This document shows positions 50,092 to 59,454 of a stretch of 64,000 nucleotides of DNA, piece by piece. Under the pieces are notes generated by a model. That model had not been told where the DNA came from and did not search any database. It worked only from the letters and a program-made list of their open reading frames with translations. The stretch's first letter is position 1, and each line of letters begins with the position of its first letter. The DNA lies in assembly GCF_002953195.1 (NCBI RefSeq), contig NZ_CP026377.1:1426001-1490000 (forward strand). The letters are read 5' to 3'. The DNA is from Mixta gaviniae (GTDB taxonomy: Bacteria; Pseudomonadota; Gammaproteobacteria; Enterobacterales; Enterobacteriaceae). A program made the translations under genes and the position numbers.

Positions 50092-51140
50092 TCTGCATCT
50101 CCCGTCTGGCGGAAATGAATATCGCTGACGGAACGCAGTCGCTCCGCCGCCTGTTCTGCGGTTAAATCGCGCTGGGTTTCCGCCAGCATTTCGTAACCCA
50201 CCATAAATTTGCGCACCGTGGCCGAGCGCAGCAGCGGCGGATAAAAGTGAGCATGCAGCTGCCAGTGGTCGTTCGCTTCGCCGTTGAACGGCGCGCCGTG
50301 CCAGCCCATGGAGTAGGGGAAGGAACACTGGAACAGGTTATCGTAGCGGCTGGTCAGCTTTTTCAGCGCCAGCGCCAGATCGCTGCGCTGGGCCGCGCTC
50401 AGATCTACCAGGCGTTTAATATGCGTTTTCGGCAGCAGCAAGGTTTCAAACGGCCAGGCCGCCCACCAGGGCACTACCGCCAGCCAGTGTTCAGTTTCAA
50501 CCACGGTGCGGCTGCCATCTTTCAGCTCGCGCGCGACGTAATCGACCAGCATCGGCGAACCCTGGCGCGCGAAATAGTCACGTTGATGCAGATCTTCGCG
50601 CTGCACTTCATTCGGTAAAAAGCTGTTGGCCCAGACCTGGCCGTGCGGATGCGGGTTCGAGCAGCCCATCGCGGCGCCCTTGTTTTCAAACACCTGCACC
50701 CAGGGATAGTGCTGGCCTAAATCCGCGGTCTGCTGCTGCCAGGTGGTGACCACCTCTTCCAGCGCCGCGACGCTCAGCTCCGGCAGGGTTTTGCTGTGAT
50801 CCGGCGAAAAGCAGATCACCCGGCTGGTGCCGCGCGCGCTTTCACAGCGCATCAGCATATCTTCGCTCTGCGGCGCTTCCGGCGTATCGCTCATCAGCGC
50901 GGCGAAGTCATTGGTAAACACGTAGGTGCCGGTATAGTCAGGGTTTTTATCACCCGTCACGCGCGTGTTGCCCGGGCAGAGGAAGCAGTCCGGATCGTGT
51001 TTGGGAAGCTGCTGCACGGCGGGCGACTCCTGCGCGCCCTGCCAGGGACGCTTGGCGCGGTGCGGAGAAACCAGTACCCACTGGTCGGCCAGCGGGTTGT
51101 AACGGCGATGCGGGTGATCGACCGGATTGAATTTTTCCAT
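50088..51140 (-). CDS. galT: Galactose-1-phosphate uridylyltransferase
   Basis: Transfers UMP from UDP-glucose to galactose-1-phosphate. The 350-residue protein starts [17 protein letters not shown] and has the zinc cysteines in DCFLCPGN. The uridylylated His lies in [20 protein letters not shown], and [20 protein letters not shown] is near the end. It is the first gene of the operon here because galE is missing; the gal control region lies directly upstream. Confidence 0.97.
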   Translation of the reverse strand: MEKFNPVDHPHRRYNPLADQWVLVSPHRAKRPWQGAQESPAVQQLPKHDPDCFLCPGNTRVTGDKNPDYTGTYVFTNDFAALMSDTPEAPQSEDMLMRCESARGTSRVICFSPDHSKTLPELSVAALEEVVTTWQQQTADLGQHYPWVQVFENKGAAMGCSNPHPHGQVWANSFLPNEVQREDLHQRDYFARQGSPMLVDYVARELKDGSRTVVETEHWLAVVPWWAAWPFETLLLPKTHIKRLVDLSAAQRSDLALALKKLTSRYDNLFQCSFPYSMGWHGAPFNGEANDHWQLHAHFYPPLLRSATVRKFMVGYEMLAETQRDLTAEQAAERLRSVSDIHFRQTGDAE

Positions 51141-51228
51141 GTTCTGTCCTGATAGCTGACTTAAGCGGTAATCGCAGAGTAAAAAATAGCACAGTGTAAA
51201 AAACGAAAGCGTGATCCAGTCTGGATAA

Positions 51229-51244
51229 ATGGAATCGTTTACAC
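51229..51244 (-). promoter_or_regulatory. GalR/GalS operator, galT-proximal
   Basis: Read on the minus strand this is GTGTAAACGATTCCAT, differing from the E. coli gal external operator OE (GTGTAAACGATTCCAC) only at the last base. It lies 89-104 bp ahead of galT, where a gal promoter is expected. Confidence 0.88.
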
Positions 51245-51316
51245 AAGCTGAAAATTCTGAGTTATCAGTAATAGTAGCGGGTTGTAAGTAAGGAAAGACA
51301 AAAGATCGCACAATTA

Positions 51317-51332
51317 ATGGTAGCGCTTACAC
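51317..51332 (-). promoter_or_regulatory. Second GalR/GalS-type operator
   Basis: On the minus strand, GTGTAAGCGCTACCAT, a good match to the GalR family consensus with the central CG. Its centre is 88 bp upstream of the first operator. In E. coli the second operator (OI) lies inside galE, downstream of the promoters; here both are upstream of the first structural gene. Confidence 0.7.
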
Positions 51333-51436
51333 AGAGGTTGACGCACGCAGCCATGCGGCGGCCTTAAAGCAGAACGCAGAGAACAGGCGGCGGAAGCAGC
51401 ATCGTCGCGCCGCCAAAGCAAAAGCGAGGGAAGAGA

Positions 51437-51590
51437 GGGCAGAAACGGAGAAAGGGGAGCAGAAGAACAAGGCAGAAGCGGAAAAAGGGGAGCAGAAGAA
51501 CAGGGCAGAAGCGGAGAACAGGGCAGAAGCGGAGAACAGGACAAAGGCGGAAAACTGGACAAAAGCGGAGAACAGGGTAAAGAGTGGCAC
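51437..51590 (+). repeat. Purine-rich 18-bp tandem repeats
   Basis: Four contiguous 18-bp units at 51504-51521, 51522-51539, 51540-51557 and 51558-51575 follow the pattern ggcagaagcggagaacag with diverging third and fourth copies. They are preceded by two longer units of about 33 bp (from about 51439 and 51472) that share the ggcagaa(g)cggaaa start and agcagaagaaca. The plus strand is almost entirely A and G with scattered C. Confidence 0.8.
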
Positions 51591-51644
51591 GGACCAGGAA
51601 AGAGGTTTTCCGATAAAGCGGACAAAGAAGCAGCCATAAAGGCG

Positions 51645-51826
51645 GCGCCACTCTACCTGCGTCGTCAGTCAGGTGAGCAGGCCACCACTTCATCTGCGCC
51701 GTCAGCCAGGCGAGCAGGGCGCCACTCTACCTGCGTCGTCAGTCAGGTGAGCAGGGCGCCACTTCACCTGCGCCGCCAGTCCGTCAGCAGGGCGTCAATT
51801 CGCCTGCGCCGCCAGTGAATAAGCGG
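51645..51826 (+). repeat. Five tandem repeats of about 37 bp
   Basis: Units begin at 51645, 51682, 51719, 51756 and 51792 and end near 51826, of lengths 37, 37, 37, 36 and 35. Units 1 and 3 are identical (gcgccactctacctgcgtcg onward), while units 2, 4 and 5 are diverged copies. There are no spacers, so it is not CRISPR. It abuts the 3' end of modF. Confidence 0.8.
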
Positions 51827-51850
51827 CGCGAAAGGGCTACCGGGCGCAGA

Positions 51851-53320
51851 TCAGCCCAGCGCTTCCGTCCGATAGGCGTAGATATCCTTCTGCGGCACAA
51901 AGCTCAGGCGATGGGTAATACACTGCGGCGCATCTTCTGCATGATGGGAAACAAACAGCAGCTGCGTTTGTCCTTCCGCGATCAGCACGTCCACAAAGCG
52001 GCGCACCAGCTGACGGTTGATCGGGTCAAGCCCCTGCAGCGGCTCATCCAGGATCAGCAACGTGGGGTGTTTGACCAGCGCGCGCGCGATCAGCACCAGC
52101 CGCTGCTGCCCCCAGGAGAGGCTGTGAAACGGCGCATCAGCCTGCGCCTGCATGCCCAGCAGCGCCAGCCAGCCGTTCGCCAGCGTACGCTGACGGTCGG
52201 ACACCGCCTGATAAAGCCCGATAGAGTCAAAATAGCCGGAAAGGATCACGTTGCGCACGCTGATCGCTACGCGATAGTCGAGATGCAGGCTGCTGCTGAC
52301 GTAGCCGATATGCTGCTTTATCTCCCAGATGGTCTCGCCGCTGCCGCGTCGCCGTCCAAACAGCGTCAGGTCATTGCTGTATCCCTGCGGATGATCGCCG
52401 GTGACCAGGCTCAGCAGGGTCGATTTACCGGCGCCGTTCGGCCCGATAATCTGCCAGTGCTGCCCCGGCCGCACCTCCCAGTTCAGGCCGTGCAGCACCG
52501 GTTTATCGTTGTAGCTGACCACGCCGTTTTTCAACGCGATGCGCGCCGCGTCGGGCGCCAGCTGCGGCTGCTGCGCGGGGTTATCCGCCTCCGGCAGCGC
52601 CATGCCCTGCAGACGCTCGCTGTGCGCCAGCTGGGCGACCAGCGCTTCCGCCAGCACCGTTTCGCGATCGCCGATATGGGTCAGATGGCACTCCGCCAGC
52701 ACGCCGACGCGCTCGACAAACGGCGGAATATCATCAAAGCGGTTCAGTACCAGCACCAGCGTATAGCCCTGCTGATGCAGCCGCGCCAGCAGCGCCGCCA
52801 GGCTGGCGCGTGAATCGACATCCAGCCCGTCGAAAGGCTCGTCCAGCACCAGCAGATCGGGCTGCGCCATCAGCGCCTGACAGAGCAGCGTTTTACGCGT
52901 TTCGCCGGTGGAGAGATACTTAAAACGGCGCTCAAGCAGGTATTCGATGCCGAACAGCCGCGCCAGCTCGCGACAGCGGGCGGCATCTTTCACCGCATCC
53001 TGAATCATCTCTGCCGCGGTGCGGCCGGTGTCATCCTCGCCTTCGCTCAGCAGATCGGTGTTGTTACGCTGCCACTCCTCCTCCACCAGCTTTTGCAGCT
53101 TCTCCAGCGACAGCAGCATCGGGCGTGTGAAATCGCTGTGAAAGGCGCCCTGCAGCGGCGGTAGCTCACCGGTCAGCGCCTTCGCCAGCGACGACTTACC
53201 GCTGCCGTTGGCGCCAACGAAGGCCCAGCTTTCGCCGCCGCGCAGCGTTAAATCGTTCAGGGTCAGTATCCGGGTATCGCTAAGACGAAACGTGCCTTGC
53301 GAAATTTGCAACGTAGCCAT
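51851..53320 (-). CDS. modF: ModF, tandem ABC ATPase of the mod locus
   Basis: A 489-residue protein with two ATP-binding cassettes and no membrane part. Walker A motifs are GANGSGKSS (N-terminal half) and GPNGAGKST (C-terminal half). The signature regions are YLSTGETRKTLLCQAL and LSWGQQRLVLIARAL, and Walker B sites are LLVLDEPFDG and LLILDEPLQG. In E. coli, modF (formerly phrA) follows modE in one transcript; its exact role in molybdate handling is not known. It lies 77 bp after modE here. Confidence 0.95.
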   Translation of the reverse strand: MATLQISQGTFRLSDTRILTLNDLTLRGGESWAFVGANGSGKSSLAKALTGELPPLQGAFHSDFTRPMLLSLEKLQKLVEEEWQRNNTDLLSEGEDDTGRTAAEMIQDAVKDAARCRELARLFGIEYLLERRFKYLSTGETRKTLLCQALMAQPDLLVLDEPFDGLDVDSRASLAALLARLHQQGYTLVLVLNRFDDIPPFVERVGVLAECHLTHIGDRETVLAEALVAQLAHSERLQGMALPEADNPAQQPQLAPDAARIALKNGVVSYNDKPVLHGLNWEVRPGQHWQIIGPNGAGKSTLLSLVTGDHPQGYSNDLTLFGRRRGSGETIWEIKQHIGYVSSSLHLDYRVAISVRNVILSGYFDSIGLYQAVSDRQRTLANGWLALLGMQAQADAPFHSLSWGQQRLVLIARALVKHPTLLILDEPLQGLDPINRQLVRRFVDVLIAEGQTQLLFVSHHAEDAPQCITHRLSFVPQKDIYAYRTEALG

Positions 53321-53397
53321 TTTACATTCCGTTTTTTGCAGCGTAAGCTTCTGTTTTTAGCGGCTGGCGGCGGGCAAGTCAAACGGCCGGAGCGGAT

Positions 53398-54180
53398 TCA
53401 GAGCAGCGTCGCGATAATCACCTGATCGGCGTTAAAATGTGCTATTACCGCCGCGCCTGGCTGTAGATTTTGCTGTTCAACCTGCAGATTGCCCAGCGTG
53501 GCGCAGAGCGTCTCGCCGCTGCCAAGCGTCATCAACACCTCGCTCTGCTGCTCGCCGCGCTCGATGGCGCTGATAACGCAGCGCAGCTGGTTATCGGCCT
53601 CTGACGCTTCGCGGCTGACTGCCACCCACGGTGCTTTAATCAACAGCAGCACCTCTTTGCCGGCGCTCAGCTGCAGCCGGTCGGCGCTCTGGCGCGTCAG
53701 CGCCGCCTTCAGGCGCGTCTCGCCGTCGGCCAGCAGGACCTCGACATGCTGCTGCACCCGCTCCGCGTCCCGGTGCAGAAGGGTGCCAAACAGCTGGTTG
53801 CGCGCGCTGGTCTGCAGCGAGAAGCGCGCGATGGCGGCCAGCAGGCTGTCGAGCGGCAGCTGATCGTCCTGCAGCACGTCAAACGCCTTTTGCTGGATCT
53901 GCTCCAGCAGGCGAAACAGCGCGATCAGCCGTTCGCCGTAGCGCGTCAGTTGCGCGCCACCGCCGCCTTTGCCGCCGGTGGCGCGCTCCACCAGCGTGCG
54001 CTCCGCCAGCTGGTTCATCTCGTTAATGGCATCCCATGCGCTTTTGTAGCTAATGCCCGCCAGCCTGGCCCCCTGGCTGATGGAACCGGTCTGTTTAACC
54101 TGCTGCAGCAAGGCGATGCGGCGCGGATCGGCAAACAGTTTCTGCTGGAGTCGAATAATAAGGGAGATGTCAGCCTGCAT
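53398..54180 (-). CDS. modE: ModE, molybdate-dependent regulator
   Basis: A 260-residue homodimeric regulator that binds molybdate and represses modABC. The N-terminal winged helix has GSISQGARLAGISYKSAWDA followed by ATGGKGGGGA. Two C-terminal TOBE/Mop domains (about 130-260) start around SLQTSARNQLFG. The ATG at 54180 gives the family N-terminus MQADISLIIRLQQKLFADP; the frame is open farther upstream. It is divergent from acrZ and modABC. Confidence 0.96.
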   Translation of the reverse strand: MQADISLIIRLQQKLFADPRRIALLQQVKQTGSISQGARLAGISYKSAWDAINEMNQLAERTLVERATGGKGGGGAQLTRYGERLIALFRLLEQIQQKAFDVLQDDQLPLDSLLAAIARFSLQTSARNQLFGTLLHRDAERVQQHVEVLLADGETRLKAALTRQSADRLQLSAGKEVLLLIKAPWVAVSREASEADNQLRCVISAIERGEQQSEVLMTLGSGETLCATLGNLQVEQQNLQPGAAVIAHFNADQVIIATLL

Positions 54181-54353
54181 GCTAAGCCTCATAAAGTGGT
54201 TTGATTTTATTGTAAAAGAGGCGGCGAGGGGTGTCACGGCGTTAAGCCGGCGTCAGCGGCGCTTCAGGAAAAGTAAAGCGCACAAAAGGACAGTGCGTTT
54301 TTTATCATGCTGGTTAAAATGATCTTTTTACCGCAATAAACGAGGCAACTATT

Positions 54354-54509
54354 ATGCTGGAGCTATTAAAAAGCCTTGCTGTCGCCGTGATCATGGTGCC
54401 GATCGTCATGGCCATTATCCTTGGCCTGATTTACGGTCTGGGTGAAGTGTTCAACGTGATCTCAAAATTCGGTCATCGCAACGAGCGCACGGCGAAGCCG
54501 CGTCAGTAA
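54354..54509 (+). CDS. acrZ: AcrZ, small AcrAB-TolC accessory protein
   Basis: A 51-residue single-span inner-membrane protein (formerly YbhT). The first 35 residues, [20 protein letters not shown] onward through [12 protein letters not shown], are nearly the same as E. coli AcrZ, while the basic C-terminal tail differs. AcrZ binds AcrB and broadens or improves efflux of some drugs. GAGG lies ahead of the ATG. Conserved position between modE and modA. Confidence 0.93.
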   Translation: MLELLKSLAVAVIMVPIVMAIILGLIYGLGEVFNVISKFGHRNERTAKPRQ

Positions 54510-54534
54510 GCGCGCCCCATTCTGCTTTCTGTTC

Positions 54535-54568
54535 AACAGGGTCGGCCTCAGGTCGGCCCTGTTGCTTT
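54535..54568 (+). terminator. Probable terminator after acrZ
   Basis: Inverted repeat aacaggg/ccctgtt (54535-54541 and 54557-54563) with an inner cct-c-agg pairing, followed by gctttt. The stem is long but imperfect and the T-run is short. Confidence 0.55.
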
Positions 54569-54616
54569 TCCCCGGCTGATTTCCTTTGATCAAACGTATG
54601 ACAGCGCTCGCCGTCT

Positions 54617-54640
54617 CGTTATAGTATTCCTTACATAACG
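54617..54640 (+). promoter_or_regulatory. modABC operator: ModE operator upstream of modABC
   Basis: A 24-bp near-palindrome: CGTTAT at 54617-54622 and ATAACG at 54635-54640, with TATA-like inner parts. The outer halves and right inner half (TACATAACG) agree with the E. coli modA operator. It ends 17 bp before the modA ATG, so molybdate-bound ModE would block transcription. Confidence 0.9.
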
Positions 54641-54657
54641 TTACCTGGAGAAAAAGT

Positions 54658-55434
54658 ATGTCTGCTATTAAATGGGATCACTGGTTAGGCGCTGCGGCTA
54701 TCGCCCTCAGCCTGTCAGGGCACGCCGTCGCCGCTGATAAAGTGACTGTCTTCGCTGCCGCCTCGCTGACCAACGCGCTGCAGGATATTGTCGGGCAGTA
54801 TGAAAAGGGCAAGCATGAGATTAAAATCGTCACCTCCTACGCCTCTTCTTCTACTCTGGCGCGGCAGATAGAGCAGGGCGCGCCGGCGGATCTGTTTATC
54901 TCCGCCGATCAGCAGTGGATGGACTACGCCGCCAGCAAAAACAGCATTGAGGCCGGTTCGCGCTATACGCTACTGGGCAACGATCTGGTGCTGATCGCCC
55001 CGGCCAGCGAAAAGGCGCAGCCGGTGCGTATCGATAAAAATACCGACTGGAAAAGCCTGCTGAAAGGCCAGCGCATCGCGACCGGCGATCCGGACCACGT
55101 TCCGGCAGGAATTTATGCGAAAGAGGCCTTACAAAATCTTGGCGCCTGGGATACGCTGTCGCCGGTTATGGCGCGCGCCAATAATGTCCGCGCCGCGCTG
55201 GCGCTGGTGGAGCGCAACGAAACGCCTTACGGCATCGTCTACGGCTCCGATGCCGTCGCCAGCCATAACGTGACGGTAGTCGGGCACTTCCCGGAAAACA
55301 GCCATAAACCGGTGGAATACCCGATGGCTATCGTCAACGATCATCATCAGCCTGCGGTCAGCGCATTTTATGACTACCTGAAAGGGCCGGAGGCGGCGGC
55401 AATATTCAAAAAATATGGATTCACCCCACGCTAA
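54658..55434 (+). CDS. modA: Molybdate-binding periplasmic protein ModA
   Basis: A 258-residue substrate-binding protein with a signal peptide ending AVAAD (about residue 25). VFAAASLTNALQDI, SYASSSTLARQIEQGAPADLFISAD, GDPDHVPAGIYAKEAL and GIVYGSDAVAS surround the oxyanion site. First gene of modABC; its TAA overlaps the modB ATG by one base. Confidence 0.97.
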   Translation: MSAIKWDHWLGAAAIALSLSGHAVAADKVTVFAAASLTNALQDIVGQYEKGKHEIKIVTSYASSSTLARQIEQGAPADLFISADQQWMDYAASKNSIEAGSRYTLLGNDLVLIAPASEKAQPVRIDKNTDWKSLLKGQRIATGDPDHVPAGIYAKEALQNLGAWDTLSPVMARANNVRAALALVERNETPYGIVYGSDAVASHNVTVVGHFPENSHKPVEYPMAIVNDHHQPAVSAFYDYLKGPEAAAIFKKYGFTPR

Positions 55435-56123
55435 TGATATTGAGTGATGTTGAATGGCAGGCTGTGGAACTCAGCCTGAAAGTGTCGGCAGTGGCTGTGG
55501 TCGCCAGCCTGCCTTTCGGCATTTTTCTCGCCTGGCTGCTGGCGCGCTGCGAATTTCGCGGCAAGGCGCTGCTGGATAGCCTGATCCACCTGCCGCTGGT
55601 CCTGCCGCCGGTGGTGGTGGGCTATCTGCTGCTGCTGACGCTGGGACGGCGCGGCTGGATCGGCAGCTGGCTCTATGACTGGTTCGGCATCAGCTTCGCC
55701 TTTAGCTGGCGCGGCGCGGCGCTTGCCGCCGCGGTGGTGGCGCTGCCTTTAATGGTGCGCGCCATTCGTCTTGCGCTGGAGGCGGTCGATCCGAAACTGG
55801 AGCAGGCGGCCCGCACGCTCGGCGCTGGCCGCTGGCGCGTCTTTTTTACTATTACGCTGCCCCTGACGCTGCCGGGCCTGATCGCCGGCACCGTGCTGGC
55901 CTTCGCCCGTTCGCTGGGCGAGTTCGGCGCCACCATTACCTTTGTCTCTAATATTCCGGGCGAAACCCGCACCATCCCGCTGGCGATGTTTACCCTGCTG
56001 GAGACGCCGGGCGCTGAAAACAACGCCGCCAGGCTCTGTTTGATCGCCATCGCGCTGGCACTGGTGTCGTTGCTGCTATCGGAATGGCTGGCCCGCTGGG
56101 GCCGTAAGCGTCTGGGGGGCTGA
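55434..56123 (+). CDS. modB: Molybdate ABC permease ModB
   Basis: A 229-residue inner-membrane permease with about five helices. The EAA loop that contacts ModC reads [41 protein letters not shown] and [22 protein letters not shown] are family signatures. It overlaps modA and modC by one base each. Confidence 0.97.
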   Translation: MILSDVEWQAVELSLKVSAVAVVASLPFGIFLAWLLARCEFRGKALLDSLIHLPLVLPPVVVGYLLLLTLGRRGWIGSWLYDWFGISFAFSWRGAALAAAVVALPLMVRAIRLALEAVDPKLEQAARTLGAGRWRVFFTITLPLTLPGLIAGTVLAFARSLGEFGATITFVSNIPGETRTIPLAMFTLLETPGAENNAARLCLIAIALALVSLLLSEWLARWGRKRLGG

Positions 56124-57184
56124 TGCTGGAGCTTAATTTTACCCTGCAGCAGGGCGATAGCCTGCTACAGATGGATACGCAGTTGCCGACCAAAGGCATC
56201 ACCGCGATTTTCGGCGTTTCCGGCGCCGGCAAAACCTCGTTAATCAATGCCATTGCCGGGCTGGCACAGCCGCAGCAGGGCTATATTCGCCTGAATGGCC
56301 GCACCCTGAGCCATGCGGAAGAGAATATCTGGCTGCCGCCGGAAAAGCGCGGCGTCGGCTATGTGTTTCAGGAGGCGCGCCTTTTCCCGCACTATCGCGT
56401 GCGCGGCAACCTGCGCTACGGCATGGCGAAAAGCCGCCAGGGGCAGTTTGATGCACTGGTGACGCTGCTGGGGCTGAACGATTTACTGGATCGGTTTCCC
56501 TGGTCGCTCTCCGGCGGCGAAAAGCAGCGGGTGGCGATCGGACGCGCGCTGCTAACGGCGCCCGACATTCTGCTGATGGATGAGCCGCTGGCCTCGCTCG
56601 ATATCCCGCGCAAGCGTGAGCTGTTGCCCTGGCTGCAGAAGCTGGCGAAGCAGGTCGATATCCCGCTGCTTTACGTCTCGCACAGCCTGGATGAGATCCT
56701 ACAGCTGGCCGATCGGGTGCTGCTGCTGGATAAGGGCGAAGTGAAGGCGACAGGGACGCTGGAGCAGGTCTGGAGCAGCAGCGCGCTGCGTCCCTGGCTG
56801 CCGCGCAGCGAGCAAAGCACCGTACTGCGCGTTCAGGTGCTGGAGCAGCATCCCGACTACGCGATGACCGCACTGTCGCTGGGCGATCAGCATATCTGGG
56901 TCAGCCGCGTTGAGGCGCCGCAGAAGACGGCGCTGCGCATTCGCATTCAGTCGTCGGATGTGTCGCTATCGCTGCAGCCGCCGCTTAACAGCACCATCCG
57001 CAATGTGCTGCCGGCGCAGGTCAGCGAGCTGGTCGAAGTGGATAATCAGCAGGTCGAGGTCAAACTGCGTATCGGCGCCAGCGAGCTGTGGGCGCGCATT
57101 ACGCCCTGGGCGCGCGACGAGTTGGCGATTAAGCCCGGTATGTGGCTGTTCGCCCAGATCAAGAGCGTTTCCATTACCGCATAA
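56123..57184 (+). CDS. modC: Molybdate ABC ATPase ModC
   Basis: A 353-residue ATPase. Walker A is GVSGAGKTS, the signature is [16 protein letters not shown], Walker B is [10 protein letters not shown] and the switch His is in [11 protein letters not shown]-terminal TOBE/Mop domain (about 285-353) provides molybdate sensing. It ends 20 bases before a heptanucleotide repeat. Confidence 0.97.
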   Translation: MLELNFTLQQGDSLLQMDTQLPTKGITAIFGVSGAGKTSLINAIAGLAQPQQGYIRLNGRTLSHAEENIWLPPEKRGVGYVFQEARLFPHYRVRGNLRYGMAKSRQGQFDALVTLLGLNDLLDRFPWSLSGGEKQRVAIGRALLTAPDILLMDEPLASLDIPRKRELLPWLQKLAKQVDIPLLYVSHSLDEILQLADRVLLLDKGEVKATGTLEQVWSSSALRPWLPRSEQSTVLRVQVLEQHPDYAMTALSLGDQHIWVSRVEAPQKTALRIRIQSSDVSLSLQPPLNSTIRNVLPAQVSELVEVDNQQVEVKLRIGASELWARITPWARDELAIKPGMWLFAQIKSVSITA

Positions 57185-57203
57185 AGGGGGCGGGAGGCAT
57201 GCT

Positions 57204-57259
57204 CTCCCTGTTCCCTGTTCCCTGTTCCCTGTTCCCTGTTCCCTGTTCCCTGTTCCCTG
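57204..57259 (+). repeat. Heptanucleotide tandem repeat TTCCCTG x7-8
   Basis: Seven perfect copies of TTCCCTG run from 57211 to 57259, preceded by one variant copy (CTCCCTG, 57204-57210). The array lies between the convergent modC and ybhA genes, 20 bases after the modC stop, outside any reading frame. Confidence 0.95.
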
Positions 57260-57343
57260 TTTCGTGGCGGGTTAAGGCGTTAACGGGGCGGCCCGGCCGC
57301 GCCAGATAACCGCCGCCGGCGATGCGGCCCCTCTGTCCCGCCG

Positions 57344-58162
57344 CTACAGCACTTCGCGACGAATCGTCTCCGCGATGCCCGGCTCCAGGTTAGTGCCGAT
57401 GACGCGCGCGGCACGCGCTTTGATCGCCTCATCGGCGTTGCCCATCGCCACGCCCAGGCCGACATTCTCCAGCATGCTGAGATCGTTGTAATTATCGCCG
57501 AATGCCAGCACATCCTTCATCGACAAGCCCTGCGATTCAACCCACTCTGCCAGTCGTTTACCTTTGCTGTTGCCTGCCTGCGCGATATCCACCTGATCGT
57601 GCCATGACCATTCGCAGGCCAGCCCCAGCGTCTGCTCAACCTGATCGGCGAACTGCTGCAGCGCGCGGGTATCGGGATGGGAGAGAGCGAACTTCCAGAT
57701 CGCCTGCGCTTCGCGCGCGGCGTCGGCAAGGTTCGGCACCTGCAGAAACAGCGGGCGCTGGTGTGCCGGCAGCGATTGCGCCCACTGCAGGGTGCGCTCA
57801 ACGTGGCCGGTCGGCGTTTGGTAGAGCATCGCATCGTCGACATAGAGCAGGCCATGGATCGCCTGCTGGTCGAGCATCTCAATAACCTTCAACGCCTGCG
57901 ATTTATCCAGCGGATCGGCGGACAGTACTTTTTTCGCCTGATAATCATACAAATAGGTGCCGTTACAGCAGATTGCAGGTGTATCGAGCGCCAGCGCCTG
58001 ATAAAAAGGGTGAATAGCGCAGTGGTGGCGTCCGGTGACGATAAGGATATGAACCCCGGCCCGTTTGGCTTCGGCCAGCGCCGCCAGGGATTCGGGAAGA
58101 AGGGTTTTACGCGGCGTCAGCAGCGTACCGTCCAGGTCGAGGGCAATCACGCGATAGCTCAT
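57344..58162 (-). CDS. ybhA: YbhA HAD-superfamily phosphatase
   Basis: A 272-residue Cof-type HAD phosphatase. The nucleophile motif is ALDLDGTLLTP, motif II is IVTGRHH, and motif IV is AFGDNYNDLSML. E. coli YbhA dephosphorylates pyridoxal phosphate and several sugar phosphates. Length equals the E. coli protein. It is divergent from pgl. Confidence 0.95.
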   Translation of the reverse strand: MSYRVIALDLDGTLLTPRKTLLPESLAALAEAKRAGVHILIVTGRHHCAIHPFYQALALDTPAICCNGTYLYDYQAKKVLSADPLDKSQALKVIEMLDQQAIHGLLYVDDAMLYQTPTGHVERTLQWAQSLPAHQRPLFLQVPNLADAAREAQAIWKFALSHPDTRALQQFADQVEQTLGLACEWSWHDQVDIAQAGNSKGKRLAEWVESQGLSMKDVLAFGDNYNDLSMLENVGLGVAMGNADEAIKARAARVIGTNLEPGIAETIRREVL

Positions 58163-58321
58163 AATTAATTCCGCCAGTCATTATTCGCAAAGCAGCGATG
58201 TTACACCCAGCGGCGCCTCGCCACCAAATCGCTGCGGCAGAAACAATCCGACGGGCTGCGGCAAAACGCGCTACCCTTTGCCACAGGCCACCCATTACAG
58301 GTAATGAGATAAGGAGAATTC

Positions 58322-59317
58322 ATGAAGCAAGTTGTTTATACCGCCAGCCCGGAAAGCCAGCAGATCCACGTCTGGCAGATGAATGAAGAAGGCGCGCTGA
58401 CGCTGTTGCAGGTCGTGGATGTGGCGGGGCAGGTGCAGCCGATGGTGGTGAATCCGACTCAGCCGTTTCTGTATGTCGGCGTGCGGCCGCAGTTCCGCGT
58501 GATCGCCTACCGCATCGCCGATGACGGCACCCTGAGCGAAGCGGGCCAGGCGCCGCTGCCGGGCAGCCCGACCCATATCTCGACCGATCGTCACGGCAAC
58601 TTCCTGTTTTGCGGCTCCTATAACGACGCCTGCGTCAGTATCAGCCCCATCGGCGCCGACGGCGTGCCGCTGGCGCCAGCCCAGGTGGTCGAGGGCCTGG
58701 AGGGATGCCACTCGGCGAACATCGGCAGCGACAACCAGACGCTGTTTGTCCCTGCGCTAAAGCAGGATCGCATCTGCCTGTTCGACGTGAACGCCGCCGG
58801 CAAACTGACGCCGCACGCCCAGCCGCAGGTCACCACCGTTGAGGGCGCCGGTCCGCGCCATATGGTATTCCATCCCAACCGCCAGTACGCCTACTGCGTC
58901 AATGAACTCAACAGCAGCGTCGACGTCTGGCAACTGAGTAACGCCAACGGCCAGGTGGAGCGCGTGCAGAGCCTGGATATGCAGCCGGCCGATTTCACCG
59001 GCACGCGCTGGGCCGCCGATATTCATCTGACGCCGGATGGCCGCCATCTTTACGCCTGCGATCGCACCTCCAGTACCCTGACCATTTTCAGCGTCAGCGA
59101 AGATGGCGGTCTGCTGACGCTGGAAGGCCATCAGCCGACCGAAACGCAGCCGCGCGGCTTCAATATTGATAACAGCGGCCGCTATCTGGTCGCCGCCGGG
59201 CAGAAATCACACCATATCGAAGTCTATCGCATTGGCGAAGGGCAGGGGCTGCTGACGCCGCTGGCGCGCTATGCGGTTGGCCAGGGCCCGATGTGGGTGG
59301 TGATCCACGCACTGTAA
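58322..59317 (+). CDS. pgl: 6-phosphogluconolactonase (beta-propeller type)
   Basis: Hydrolyses 6-phosphogluconolactone in the pentose phosphate pathway. The 331-residue seven-bladed propeller equals E. coli Pgl in length. [42 protein letters not shown] and [20 protein letters not shown] are characteristic. AAGGAG lies ahead of the ATG. A weak hairpin, gccgcc ... ggcggc followed by gtttt, at about 59330-59360 may end the transcript. Confidence 0.96.
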   Translation: MKQVVYTASPESQQIHVWQMNEEGALTLLQVVDVAGQVQPMVVNPTQPFLYVGVRPQFRVIAYRIADDGTLSEAGQAPLPGSPTHISTDRHGNFLFCGSYNDACVSISPIGADGVPLAPAQVVEGLEGCHSANIGSDNQTLFVPALKQDRICLFDVNAAGKLTPHAQPQVTTVEGAGPRHMVFHPNRQYAYCVNELNSSVDVWQLSNANGQVERVQSLDMQPADFTGTRWAADIHLTPDGRHLYACDRTSSTLTIFSVSEDGGLLTLEGHQPTETQPRGFNIDNSGRYLVAAGQKSHHIEVYRIGEGQGLLTPLARYAVGQGPMWVVIHAL

Positions 59318-59454
59318 AGCTTGAGCCGCCTCGCAGTTTTGTCTGCACGGCGGCGTTTTAATCTCGACCGGATCAAACTCCTGCGCTTCCACGTTTTTTT
59401 TCCTGCCGCTCTGTGTTGTTTTAACGGCGGGACTCTATCCACAAGGAAGCCACC

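Larger units (their letters stand above)
51333..51850. other. Repeat-rich region between gal and modF without a gene
   Basis: About 520 bp with no credible gene. It contains a purine-rich tandem-repeat block (about 51360-51590) and an array of about 37-bp repeats (51645-51826), described separately. An open frame on the plus strand ends at 51639 and would encode Ala/Glu/Lys/Asn repeats such as AEAENR, but it has no ATG or GTG start and no ribosome site. Minus-strand open frames rich in Ser/Pro/Leu are products of the same repeats. galE, expected here by comparison with E. coli, is absent. Confidence 0.6.

Noticed and set aside
51314..51693. Ser/Pro/Leu-rich open frames on the minus strand upstream of gal
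   Set aside because: They are direct products of the purine-rich tandem repeats read on the pyrimidine strand, in several frames at once.
51645..51826. Possible CRISPR array
   Set aside because: Repeat units are contiguous with no unique spacers, units vary in sequence, and no cas genes are in the window.
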